Translations under genes and position numbers: made by a program
Assembly (NCBI RefSeq): GCF_008831285.2
Contig: NC_045139.1
Location: forward strand, 33,577,706 to 33,641,705
DNA: 64,000 nucleotides
DNA from: Nymphaea colorata
Lineage: Eukaryota > Streptophyta > Magnoliopsida > Nymphaeales > Nymphaeaceae
Direction: 5' to 3'
Part shown: positions 46,370 to 59,000 of the stretch, one piece after another
Layout: each line of letters starts with the position of its first letter
How positions within the stretch are numbered: the stretch's first letter is position 1
Notes under the pieces: generated by a model
Seen by the model: only the letters and a program-made list of their open reading frames with translations
What the model was told of the DNA's origin: nothing
Database searches by the model: none

Positions 46370-49300
46370 TCAAAGGTCCAGAAGAAGTCTGCGAGGGTCT
46401 TCCACCACATCCTTGATACGCCGCAAAAAATAGACTGCCTCTCTTCCATCAATGAGGCGATGATCATATGTTAGAGCAATGTACATCATAGGCCTAGAAA
46501 CAATATTACCAGCCACAACCATTGGACGATTCACAATGCTGTGCATTCCGAGTATAGCAGACTGCACACAAGATTACAATTAGTTAAGAACGTATGTTAG
46601 CAGCCATTGATTGGAGGAAGTAGGACTTAACAGAAAAAAAAAGAGCTAAAAATGCCAATATCCCTACCTGTGGAGGATTAATTATAGGTGTACTTAAAAG
46701 GCTTCCATAAACACCACCATTTGATATAGTGAATGTTCCACCAGCCATCTCATCAATTGAAATTGAGCCATCATTGGCTTTCTTAGCAAGAGAACTAATT
46801 TCCTTTTCTATCTCTGCAAAATTCATCCTATCTGCTTTTCGAATCACAGGAACAACAAGGCCCTACAACATCCAAGCAAGCCATATTTGAAAGTCCTTAA
46901 ATCAGCAATGAGAAGGCCAAACCATGTCATGTCAAAAAAAATGAGAAGGATGAGCCAAATTTGTAATATGTTGTTAAAGAGGATTCATGATACACAAAAA
47001 ACTAATCATATATGTGTCCTACTTGGTTGACATATTGAATTAATACATGCACCTTCACATCTTCAAGCTCAATATAAAATAAAATGCGACAAAAAGTTGT
47101 TGCTGAGGATACACCTTAAAAAATAAACAGAGACAGGTGGAGCCCTTAGATGAGTAAATTTAAACACTTGACATGGATGTGTACGTGGATACAAGAGTTG
47201 ATGTGGATGCACTTGGTAAATACATATCTCTTCATAATTTGGATCCACGAACTTGGCTATATGCTTACAGACATACATATAAATGAATAATATGTGTGTG
47301 TGCACAAGCTGAAGCAACAAATGAATACCATCTCAAGTGCATGTTCATGAATAATTCTAATTTTTAAATCATGATATACAAAACTAGTCAACAACATTTA
47401 AAGGTATATGAAAATTAACTAGGCTTGGTGCAGTGACCATAGTTCCTAAAGAAGACATTCAATTATGTAGTGTTGCACCATAAACCAATAAATTGGCAAA
47501 CATTTAGTGGGAATGTTTGTAAACGTTTGGATTACAAATTAATTGACTTCCACTTTAATGATTACATGTGCAAAGTATGTAATTCCAGGGAGACATTTAG
47601 GTTAGAGGGAAAGCTGAATATGAAACAAGTAGAGATTGGTGTCAATAGGAATGATAGCTCAACATAAGGGAAGGATGGGGTGAGGATTATGAAGCCCTGC
47701 ACTGATGTGACCATAGTTTTTTAAGTAGCGCTCAAAGGAAATGTCGGAGAAGTGGGACAAATGGGGATGATTAAGAGCCTCAATTTCTATTTCAAGGAGA
47801 CAGGCATATCCGATAAACATCTATCACAGCTATTCACAGAGAAAGATAAAACATGGTTAGAAAGTAAAAGATGCTTAATAGATGATCTAATTTAAATTCC
47901 ACAATCATGCACAAACTAGCAGGATAGTCCAGTCAGGCAGTTGGTTTAAACAGGAAGTTACCTAGGAAAATGCATGCCACTATCATTAGCAGCAATCCAT
48001 TTAATTTTTCATATTGAATGGTAAGACGTAAGATGAAGCCAGAGTAATAAGAAAACTGGAAAAGATGATAAAACTAACAATTTCAACAAGCAAACCTCAA
48101 GAAAATCACCGTGGGCAAGGACCTATGATGCATATCATATCAGATTCTATGTCAGGCACAGGTATGAATAAGTAGCTCAACTCAGTCAATTTTAATTAGA
48201 TGTTATATTTACAAACCTTAGGAGTACCAACAGCGATACTTATATCGACATCGTCACGATAAATAATATCTTCACCATCAATAACAGCATTAATTATGGG
48301 TTGATGCTGGAGTCCACTCACAACAGCCTGAATCACAATGGGCACAAACGAGATACAACTGGAAATAAATTCCTTGAGATAGGATGGACAAATACTTAAA
48401 ATGCATAGGCCACTCATACCTTGACAAATCCTGACATAAATCCAAGTTTGAGACCGTGTTTTTCTAAAAATGCATCCTTGTAGTCTGAACGCAATTGCAT
48501 CAAATTTGTCCTAAAAATAAAAAGCCACATTAAAAGAAGAAAAAGTATGAAATTATTGTACAAGAAAGGAAGTGGTTCATCCAAGCAGAAGCCTTTGAAA
48601 TGGGATACAAGCATCTCATGAAATTTTCATTTTACTGACTGCATTTGCTACAGGGAGAATGCCAGGATAGGTAGTCAAAATTGGAAACCAGGGGCAGGTC
48701 GACCAACCCCTAAATGGGTCAGTCAATCTGAATCAGGTCCAAGACAGTCTCCAAAATTATAAAAGAAAATTATACACATTGATTTTATGCCTATGGACTA
48801 GTCTAGTGACTGCCGACTTGATCTACTGGTCTGTTCACTAGTCCACGGGTTGGCAACCAAGACTGGATCTGGCAATCCTAGTCATTGAAGTCCTAATGGA
48901 CCAAACCAATAATTTGAAGAACTAGGTGCATGATCCTTCAAAGTTGTGAATGGTCATAAAATTTTGGAAACACAATATATCAGAGCCATTTGAGACATTT
49001 GCACAGGATCATTACGCAGTCAGAAGAATGGCAAAAGTAGCACGTTGTTCCAGATCCTGAATTCATTTTCAGAAGAAACATCTTGCTTGACTGTGAATTC
49101 ATTTTCTGAAGAATCGTCTTTGCTACATATCCAAGAAAAGTAAAAGGTGGAAAAGTCAACAATTTGAGAAAAGTGGTGATTGATATAGAACTCAGATACC
49201 AACATGTCAACTTCATTAATGGTGGACAGCATGGCATAAGTGTTCTGAGAATCTTTCAGTCGAGTTGCAACTCTCTTCCTCAATCTTGTCATAGGAACCT

Positions 49301-52300
49301 AAAACCATTGAGAGGCGAGAATTTAACTGAACTGTACTCAAAGTCAAATAAGTTTTGCCAGTTACATTAACACAAGTTATACAAACTATCTCATACTTAT
49401 TCAAGAAACATGAGTCTTGAGGAAATTAAATATTACCCGTCTTTCTCTCTCCTTTGGTGGAAGCTGAGGTTCAGTTGGTGAGGCCATGGAAGGTGGAGGG
49501 GAAGGAGAAGAAGGCTTGTCTCTAACAACTGCTTCCACAGGTTTTGACTTTTCTACATTCTGCCCATCTGTAGAGGAGGATGGCAAACGAACCTCTTCAA
49601 TGGACTTCTCTTTACTTGTTGGAGTATCTGAATCAGCAGTACCAGATTTTGAAATAATAGCAACCTTGGTTCCTGGAACCACGGTATCTCCTTCCTTGGC
49701 TACAAACTGTGACAAGTTATGGGCATACATGGAAAAGAAACAATTGGTGACATGGCAGAGAAGTAAGAAATGCATTTTAAATTCTCCAAAAAAGAAAAAA
49801 TTACCCTCTGGATGATCCCAGCTTCAGGACTGGCAACATCAATGGTAACCTGGAAACAGGAACACTCTATATTTTAGAAGCAAAACTCATCCAGACATAG
49901 TTTAACCAAAAATTTATTGGGAAACTAAAAATACCTTGTCTGTTTCAATTTGTGCTATTGTTTCATCGACCTCAACCTTGTCACCAGGTTCTGTGGTCAG
50001 GTGTCAAAGTCTGACAGTCAGCAGACTACCAGGGTAACATGTGAAAGGTAACACATAAAATGCAACAAGTTACAAGACTAGCATACTTTTCAGAAATGTA
50101 GCAAGCGTTCCATCGGTGATAGATTCACCCATAAATGGGACAACCGCATCAACCAAGTCACCTTCATTTTAAACAGTTTGCAGATGTTTATCACATTAAA
50201 TGGTCACTACAATGAAATGCAAGGACAAAGCACAGAAAGTATGTGAACAATCTTGCACCTGTTTCTGAAGCAAATGGTCTCCTCCAAATAGTGCACGTAG
50301 AATTTCTTAAAGGAAAAATATCAAATTTTCTGTACGTATCATGCAAAAGTATAAAAGAAACATACTGAAGATTGACCCAAAAAAAAAAAAAAAATCCAAA
50401 TGACTAAGATGGAAACCACGAAAATTAATGCAATGAAAGAAGAAACTTCGCACTAACCTTGCATTATAACTACCAGCCTGAGTATCTGAAACACATCAGA
50501 ACGGGAAACAAAGAAAAACAGCTTCAATATATGATAGTAAAGACAATCTTGCCATCATGCAAACACAACTTTGTATTAATTACTTTACCTGATAAAACAT
50601 GGCAACTGAAATGCCTGACACAATCACGTCCTCTTACGAGAAGCAACTACCAAAAGTTTTCAAGGTTTCAAGATGGTGAAATGTGAGAATAACAGTATAT
50701 AAATAAAACATTAAAGATATTGGTTGCTTTGAACAAGGCTCTGACCAAAAGAAGCCAGCAGAAGCAAGAAGTGACTGGAAGTGCTTGAGATGTGATTGAG
50801 GTAGTTTTTCAGCAAGATCAACATCCAAGACCAATTTCCCAAATTTTCATCCAGAAAAGAAATGGACCACAAGAAAATGCTATGTTTTTATGAGTAGCAA
50901 CAAGAACTTTTTATTGCTCCAAGCCTCCAACAATATAATTATACAGTAGCCTTGCACGAACATCCCAAACCCAAGAAAAATTGTCAATAACTTGCAAATC
51001 GACCTAAAATTTTCCTGTTTTTACAATCTTGCAGTTAGGGTGAATTTGATGCGAGTTAACTTGAACCCGAGGTTCCTGATATGTGCCTCAGAATAGAAAG
51101 CTGGAGAACTCTGTGAACTGATGGCTTGAGGGGTGGGGTGCTGGTTCTTTGACAAGACATCGATGCGGAAACAGCATGTTACAACACAGGCCCAACACCA
51201 CATTTAAAAAACCAAACTAAAGCATGAAACAACTAGCAAGTTCATCATGTTAGACATGTTATTTTAATGCTTCAGTATATTGAGTTTGGATCTGATCCGA
51301 ACTCAGATCCAATCATGCTTTATAAAGGGCCCCTGGACTTTTGGTGCCTAAGGAGCTCATAAGCCTTACTAAGCCAGAGCACTGTCCGAGGAAAAGAGGC
51401 GTGTCAGAGACTTCGGTTCCCCCACTCTGTTCCAGAATATCCAGGTCAGTTAAGCTCTCTTTCTTACACAACAAACACCAGAAATGAGATTCTGTTACCA
51501 AAATTTGATTGACATCAAGTACTCTTCCTAAAGGACAATTGGGATCCAGGATCTATCCTATGATATGACTGAGTCTTGGCATATTGACATATTATTCTTC
51601 AATGTCCAATATCTTCATCCTTTTGCAGATACATTGCAGATCATGGTAACTATAACAGTTAACTAAATATTGATTGCCATCAATTAACATCATTGTGCTC
51701 TCTCTCTTACACTCACGTGAGTTTCTGCATCTACTGCATCTTACAGGTAATCAGGCGGCACTGCTAGGTGCTCCTACTGCCTTTTGCTAAACATGCTGAT
51801 AAGGATGAAGTGCTTTGATGTCATAAAAATATCTGAAGAACGAGAGAAAAGGAGCTGTACCTCAGCACCAGTACTCTCTTGTAGTGCAGGCCATTCAGCA
51901 ACAGTCCTATGCAAGTATTTCCCATGGACCTGGTAAAACAATCAATGATTAATCATACACATTATAGCTGCCATAATCACAAAACTACTTAAACACTCTT
52001 TAGTTTCTCAAAAATCATAAAGAAAATATAGGAAAAATTTTCATGCTAAAAAATGAGGAGATCATAAGAACATGAAAAAAAAAAAAAACTATTTGAAATA
52101 CTTAAAAAATAATAATATAAAGAATAAAAGGATATCCTTAAAATTCAAAATAATAATAATAATATAGTTATGGCAATAAGATACTTTTAGATAAAACATG
52201 TTTTGTAAAATCTGGAACTTTTTCTTTTCAAATAAGTCCTTCCCTTGAATTGGTGGCATGGAATTATATTTTCTTATATTGCTGATATCTTTCGCGAGAT

Positions 52301-52537
52301 CTTATGATATCAAACACTCGTTAAAAGAATGTGAAACATGGACCAAAAGACAACCTTAAGAAAAATATATTTTTCCTTCATCTAAAGAAAAGTGAAAGGC
52401 TAGGTTGGAAGCTATACCACGACAGAAACCACAGCAAAGGAAAGCGGGAGAGGAGGGGGGTGGGGAGATAATACCAAGGTAGAAATGGTAGAAAAGGATC
52501 CAGAACGGCCAACTTTTCGCACAAGATGCTCCAACAT
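46370..52537 (-). CDS. E2-OGDH: Dihydrolipoyllysine succinyltransferase, E2 of 2-oxoglutarate dehydrogenase
   Basis: Thirteen coding exons join in phase (right to left): 52537-52475, 51929-51861, 50477-50458, 50305-50259, 50161-50087, 49990-49935, 49849-49805, 49706-49437, 49298-49204, 48510-48420, 48327-48217, 46862-46668 and 46561-46370; 442 residues. It transfers succinyl from lipoyl to CoA in the mitochondrial TCA cycle. The N-terminus ([20 protein letters not shown]) looks like a mitochondrial presequence. The lipoyl domain (about residues 68-145) carries the lipoyl Lys110 in ETDK. A Ser/Pro/Glu-rich linker (150-212) shows no obvious E3/E1-binding domain. The catalytic domain runs from about 216 and has the active-site motif [11 protein letters not shown] (His413, Asp417). 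The first three exons are less certain than the rest, but their phases agree. Confidence 0.93.
50458..50477 (-). other. 20-nt micro-exon of the OGDC E2 gene
   Basis: It codes AGSYNA plus two bases of Arg. It is flanked by CTCAG at the acceptor and GTTAGT at the donor. Another CAG eight bases upstream (exon from 50485) would change the phase relative to the preceding exon. It was chosen because only the 20-nt form keeps the frame open. Confidence 0.6.
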
Positions 52538-54420
52538 TTCTTCTTCTTTCTAGTCACTGTTTGACAAAACGAAAAGCAAGGAACCATGGTGGTGATCTTT
52601 ATTTGGACCTCGATGAAAAAGAAAATCAAGCAGGCAACAGAATAGCTGCCTCAACAGAATGCTATCTCTTGACTACCTGTATAGCAAATAAACGGACATG
52701 TCCAAGCTCGTGATTCACCGACATCATACAAGAACTTTTATGAAACGGCATATCTTAGTCACATAAATAATTTTTTTCTAAACTCTAACTCTGTCTTGAA
52801 GTCATATTAGCTTGGTTTCTCATAGTCAATTGGCATTTCATTTCATCTCACTCTCATTGCAAACACCCAAAATGACATATGTCTATTACTAAAAAATGAA
52901 ACATCAAAACCTAGTTAGATTTGGGCTCTGCAAAAAATTACACGACAAAGAAAAGAAGCATACAGCAGAACCAATCAATAAGGAGTAAAAAGATCAATAG
53001 AAGGAGAAGGAGAAGACGATCAAGGTTTTGTGAGTGACTTTATCCATCAGCAGTTTATCACCCCAAACAACTGGAACAAGTCCGAATAAGTAAACACTAA
53101 ATTTCTAGGCAATGAAAAGTAGAATCCATTTTGTATCCTGATAATCAAGATAACCATTATTCATGTGTCACCTTACTTTTAAACTAGCCGTAGGTACTAC
53201 TCCTTTACCTGGTCTTCCTGTGACAATTTTTTTTCTACTTGATCTAAGTTATGAATGTTTTCCACGATTTCACATATCACTTCCGAAACTCACTGCTTCT
53301 TACTTCGATTCCAAACCCCAAATGAACTTAAAGTGAGTGCTTCCCATTTTGGAAGGCTATACTGCTTCCTGTTCTCCAAATTCCGTTCCGGCTACTATGG
53401 TTTATCCACAATTTCAAGCCACCAGGGGTTCATGATTCGATCAGAAAAAAGAATTGAAGTCCGCCGGCTGCCGAGTGTTGCCGGATGGATTTTTTAGAAA
53501 TCCCTTGATAAAAGCAACCTTGACTATGGTTTTGCACCGCTGTTAGCACTTAGCAGCGGTTTCTGGGATTTTTAGCGTCAGGCAACACTCAGCAGCCGGC
53601 AGATTTCAATTTTCCCAATGAGAAAATATAAACACAAATTCAATTTAATAATAAATCGTATCGTCAATGACAGCTATAGCAATGGCAAAAACAATCTCCA
53701 AGAACATGCAATTCAATTCAAACTTCAAAAAAGAAAGCCAGCGATAGACACGTCCTAGGAAAAGAATAGCAGAACCACGGCATTAGATCTTTTGTCTGTG
53801 ATCTCAACTACAATCGGAGCACCAAAAACTCAATGTACTAATTAGTGAAGAAACCCAACTCCTCAAACACTGCTCAGCAGAATCCACCAATTCAGAGACA
53901 AAAAGGCTCAGTCATTAGCCTCTATATCTACAGATTCCTGTTTCTAAGAATTGCCAATGAGAAATGGAAATTAGGAAGCACACGACGCAAAAAAATGGAA
54001 AAAAATAACAATAACGTAATCGAATACGACAAAATATACTCGATAATTAAAACACTGCTATGGTGAACACCAAACTACTGTATATCTACGCTCCAGGCTT
54101 AAGTCACGAGAATCACAAACCCAACCATCAAATGGAACATAGACAAAAAAAACCAAACCAAACAAGAACTGGACGATGAAAAATTAGAAGGAAAAGGAAA
54201 ACATAAAAGCTCTTAGAAACTCCTCTTTTATGGTTTGCCTTTACCTTCACGGGGAGAGAGAGAGAGAGAGCACTGGTTCACCCTCCCCACTCTCCAATTA
54301 AAGTAGTTCTTTTCGTCCTTCCCAACGCTTTTTCCTGGGAAGGGTCTTGCTTTTTTCCTGTTCGTTTTTCCTTTTCCTTCTTAGGAAGGAGGATGGTGGT
54401 GGGCAGGCGGGGTGTTCAAG
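52538..54420 (-). promoter_or_regulatory. Probable 5' UTR exon and leader intron of the OGDC E2 gene
   Basis: A CT-rich minus-strand stretch, about 54420-54249, has no ATG and ends CCCCGTGAAG|GTAAAG, a good donor. The matching acceptor is near 52560 (CAAACAG), shortly before the start codon. The intron of about 1.7 kb holds the foldback at 53452. The first-exon edges are not known. Confidence 0.5.
53452..53613. repeat. Foldback element with three nested inverted repeats
   Basis: The left arm contains GCCGGCTGCCGAGTGTTGCC (53463-53482). On the other strand the right arm (53580-53600) contains GCCGGCTGCTGAGTGTTGCC. Matching AATTGAA tails lie outside. The centre holds ACCGCTG and CAGCGGT around TTAGCACTTAG. 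Confidence 0.75.
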
Positions 54421-54489
54421 TAGAATTTTGATATTTGCAGGTCTACCAGGGAACTGCTCTTGTCAGGGCCCGCAAATTGGTATATTTTA

Positions 54490-54509
54490 GAGAGAGAGAG
54501 AGAGAGAGA
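54490..54509. repeat. (GA)n microsatellite
   Basis: Short AG run; a similar run at about 54253-54270 lies in the presumed leader exon. Confidence 0.8.
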
Positions 54510-55170
54510 TTAGGAGGGCGTTGGCCTTGACAAGCCTGTGGCTTTGACCAACATGGGTAGATTGAAACGGGTACGGCTCCTGCTCCCTTCTTGTTCAACG
54601 CTAGCTCGAGAGAATGGGCCTCAACAAATTTCTCAAAATTAGTTACGAGAAATTTTAGATTTTCAATCGGACCTTTTCAAAGGGGACAAAAAATCTTGAA
54701 CATTCGAACGTTTATATAATTATATATAATAAAGACATTCCTCCTAGAGTTAGAGTAGATTAAATTAGAAGCTCCATTGCATAATTCAGATTTGGAGAGC
54801 GCGCATGCGAGAAGGAAGTTTGAGCTTCATGCAAATGGCTAAAATATTCGAAAACAAATATCTTTCTTATTGGTCCCAGTCTTAGTAGTTTTCTCTGGAA
54901 TTTGAGACTCATCCGAGGGAGAAAAAACTTTTTTCGACCACATCGAGGATAAGAGATCCTTTGTCTACTTTCTTCTCATCCAGCTCCTCGCGAATGGAAC
55001 GATAAATAAACAATTCCTTTGCTGGCTCCGATGAGCAGGTTCTTTTGGAAAACTCTATTTTTTTAGAAAACTCTATCTATTCTGGTGTGGATGGCAGGCA
55101 AACCTAAAAATGAACGAAATAGTAGAAAAATATGAGAAGTTCATGGTTCTTACATCACTGGCAATTTTAT

Positions 55171-55245
55171 ATACGGATACACCCCCATGAGCTTTGGCAA
55201 TGTTGTTGATTAATTCCATGGTGAGTACTGTTTTAAACCCATTCC
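55171..55245 (-). pseudogene. atpB: Plastid atpB fragment
   Basis: A 75-base piece of the ATP synthase CF1 beta gene, starting within the P-loop and ending at GVSV. There are a few substitutions, including one that disrupts the Gly-Lys-Thr context by an extra base. It is non-functional. Confidence 0.75.
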
Positions 55246-55648
55246 GGGGAATCCCATATGACCAAATATGTCCGGCAAGTCGCACTATATGTCAACCCAA
55301 ACTAATGAACTTTTATGGATTGGAAAAATCTCTTCTCTCTCTTCTTTTCGATTATCATATCTCTTATACGGAATCAAAAGAAATGCGACGATTTCTTATT
55401 CCATTATATCATATATAGTGATAGTGTAGTGATATCGTGATAGTGTAGTGAGTGCAACAGGCTCTGGAAGGAATTCCGGGGGAACCTTATGAAAATTTAG
55501 AATTTCGACGCTCGGCAACAAGAACCATGCAGCGGAAATGATGCTTGCTTTATTTATTTAGATTAGATTTTTGTATATGCACATACTACTCCTCCACTCT
55601 TTCGCAATAGTTAAAAAGTATTTCTATAGTATATAAAAATAGATCTTT

Positions 55649-55708
55649 CATAACCCGAGTTCTTAGAAGTAAGAGATAAGAGGGACCTATAGAAAATGTG
55701 GTTACAAA
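55649..55708 (-). pseudogene. ycf1: Plastid ycf1 (Tic214) fragment
   Basis: About 20 codons matching the N-terminal membrane region of Ycf1 (FSIGPSYL then LLRTRVM). The sequence on either side no longer matches. Non-functional insertion. Confidence 0.65.
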
Positions 55709-56050
55709 TAGATTAGAAATGACATCTCTTATGCCAATGATACATCTTCTTATATTGAATGACATAAATTCTGTTAAGCAATTAAAAATGAAATATGATG
55801 GCACGGTTACAGGAGTCTATCCATCGATTGAAGAAGAGGAGAAGAAGAATCTAACCAAGCTTTTTATGACAATTTAGATTCTCTTGTACAATGCAAACCA
55901 ATTCTTTTTACAGACGACTTATCCGAGCAATCGAACTTACCCTACAAACACACCATTCGACTCGAGTTCTTTTCCTTGTTCATACACAACAGAATACAGA
56001 TATCCAACCCATCAAACACCTCTTAGTCTTTACACTGCTTGCTTATTTTA

Positions 56051-59000
56051 AGCTTTAAAAGTAAAACGAGCGTAGCGTAAATTCAAAGGGGCCTTAAGAT
56101 GAAGATCCACCGACCAAATCCTTACGCTGTGATTTTGAAGACCAATAATTTTTCCTGTTTTATTGAATGTCCGGGCTTTTACTGAAACAGCATCCTTTCC
56201 AAGAAAAAAACAGACTCATTTGCTGCGTTATGTGAGGTTCCAATCTTGATTAATCTTATTTCGAATCCCTCTGTAGGTTAGGTGTAGGCACTGTGTGGGC
56301 AACTGCCATACATATTCATAAAACTTCTTATTTTCACATTGATCTTTGAGGAAAATATTTCCTCAGTTACTGATTGGTACTCCTTAAAAATTTTAAATTT
56401 TACAACTAGTGCAGCTTAGCGACAATTATCTGGTTCCACCTTTTGATCAGTAGAAGAAGCTGCAGCTTTATCAGCTACTATTTCGCTACGCTGCAATGAT
56501 CATCAAGGTTTACCAAAAAACTTAGATTTATTGCAAGTAGATCCGTCTTCCCCCAAGGTATCTGAATCCCATGTCATAATTGAATCTTCACCTGACAAGG
56601 CGTCCTGTAGCGAAAGACCATGAAACAGTGGCGGAGCCAAAAATTTGTGATTGAGGAGCACCACTATATATATAGTGGCTCAATTTTAAATACGTTAAAC
56701 AAAATTATATTGAAGGGGCACGAATAATATAATAAACTAAATCTTGTGGAAGCACCAAAAGTATATAAATAAGGTTACAAACTTACCTTATGTGGGTCTG
56801 TGTGCTTTGCCCGATCTGTTTCCACATAAACACTGAATATTTCAGTACCTCATTAGTTTTCTCAAGAAGAAGATTTTTATCAGAATCATAAGGGACCTGA
56901 ATTGACCTGCTAAGCAAATTAGTCTTTCTGAAAAACTGGATTTGAACTGAAACAACCAGATATACTGCGCAGATTCATCTGTCTGCAAATTCACTCAACT
57001 TGGAGGAGGTGTTCTTCAGGTTGGCGGCATGAATCATACTGTTGCGGGGGATTTTAATTGCTTACTTATCAGACACCAACTTGGACCAAATCCATCTGTT
57101 CATTGGAGTTGCAGGAAATTTGCAGATCACCAATGGCAGGAGATCGGTTCTCCTCCAGTAAAAGGACTGGACGTCGATAAGCTCCCCACCATTTCAGTAT
57201 CACTCTCGATCAGAATGGTATCAACCATGTAAGCAGCATTATGAACTCATTTGTACAAGTTCACAAGCCAAGCAAATTAAGGTAATTGGAAATTAAGGAC
57301 TCGTCTTTGTAGATTTGAACAAATAAAAGTGATGCTCAGAAAAATTCAGAGACATCTCTCTAGCCTCTTTGAGGTTTAGATAGCTCGGAGGGGTGTAACG
57401 TCCATGGTCGGATTAGCGGAGCCAGAATTTTTTTCTGGTGGGGAACATTCATTCAATACCTTTAATTTCTTTTGAGTACTTAGATGTATAACAATCAAAT
57501 ATGTCAAAACATTAACATACATATTAAACTAATTTTGTGAGCTACGCTACTGCGACGCGAAGTGTCGGTCATCAGTTTGATTCCGTGAGCGCTACTCTCT
57601 TAGGCTGCAAACAGCGATGCTTAGTTGATGTGGGATTTTGTTCTTATACTTCACTTGATCTAATACAAATTAACTTTTATATGTGATCTTACTCGCAAAA
57701 ACCTAGCCACTTTGTTTCCCTAATCTGATTAGAGGGCAGAAGAGAAAATGTAATTTATAATAAAATTACAATATAAATGGGGCAAATGAGGTGGAATGTA
57801 AACGGTACAAAAGAAATTAGTGTGGGTTAGAACATGGGATGGTTATAAAGATTGCCACGTGATGGGAATGAGAATAAAGTGAAAGAAGTGTGAATAAAGC
57901 TCGATTGAATCAAACAAGTTTATCATTGTTTCTTTGGGTGTGTGATTTGGATTAACGAGAGATTTAGGGGGCGATTGGTAAGAGGAACACCAACACAGTG
58001 TTTCATGATTTTGTTTCTTAAATTGGGACAATTTTATTGAATACTAAAATGTAATGTTTAGTGAATCTGCTTTAATTTTTAGGGTGTTGGACTTGATAAA
58101 CAATTGAAACACCCATTAATATAATAAAACATCTCTTGATTTACTAAAAAATTGTGGTGCTTTTTCACCGCAAAAAAAAAAAGGGCATATAATGGACCCT
58201 CTGGTTGCTATTAGGAAGATTTCCTAAATAATAGCAAAAGAAAAAGGAGTCAGCTCACACAAAACTCTCATAGCTACATGAAAATTGTAAACCAACATGA
58301 AAATTGCCTGAACAGGTTTTTGAGTTAATGATGATTAAATCTATCCACTAATTTATTTTATGTTAATTTAAAAATGTCAAAAGAAATGTGTCATTATACT
58401 TTGTTTTTGCGTTAAATGGAGCGCCAGTTTTTTTTGTAAAGAGTAATTTGCATGTTTCTCTTATATCAGTTGATCATTGCAGAAACTTAGATATGTTAAT
58501 GGCTTGACTTTTTACAATTATTATATAAGTTTTTAATTTACTATTGTCTTTTTCTAATCTTTATATTTCGTTTTGTTGACTTTTAGTTTTTCTTTAATAG
58601 GATACTTGTTTTTTTTTATCAGGTCGCAAGGAAAAGTCATGACAAAGAAAATGTCTTGCGACATTATTTTTATTATATAAAGAAAAAGTGAAAGCACGTT
58701 GCTGACTATTTAAAGTTTAAAAAAATTATGAACCTACATTTTTTTTGCTTTATTTTGAATCTTGTTTTATTTAATTATGTGTTTTGTTTTACCCTCTTTT
58801 TTTTTTGGGCTCAACTCAGGCACCAATATATCGTTAATTTGTCGTGACGAAGAGGGGGAGAGATTAAGCGATTTGTGTGCTTTTATATATATAATAAAAT
58901 AGCAAACCCAAATGTCTATTTAAAAGGTTTTTGTGTGTTTTGAGTCTTTTGACTAATATAGGCATCAGTTAATGGATTTAATAAATAAAAATATGTTAAA

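Larger units (their letters stand above)
54880..56050. other. Plastid-derived nuclear DNA (NUPT), scrambled
   Basis: Two short pieces match plastid genes. atpB lies at about 55245-55171 on the minus strand (KTVL, then MELINNIAKAHGGVSV, the sequence after the ATP synthase beta P-loop). ycf1 lies at about 55708-55649 on the minus strand (TTFSIGPSYLLLLRTRVM). The surrounding sequence (for example 55246-55420, 55450-55530 and 55830-56010) has similar texture and short conserved-looking frames, but I cannot assign it. The pieces are far apart in plastid genomes, so the block is rearranged. Confidence 0.6.
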
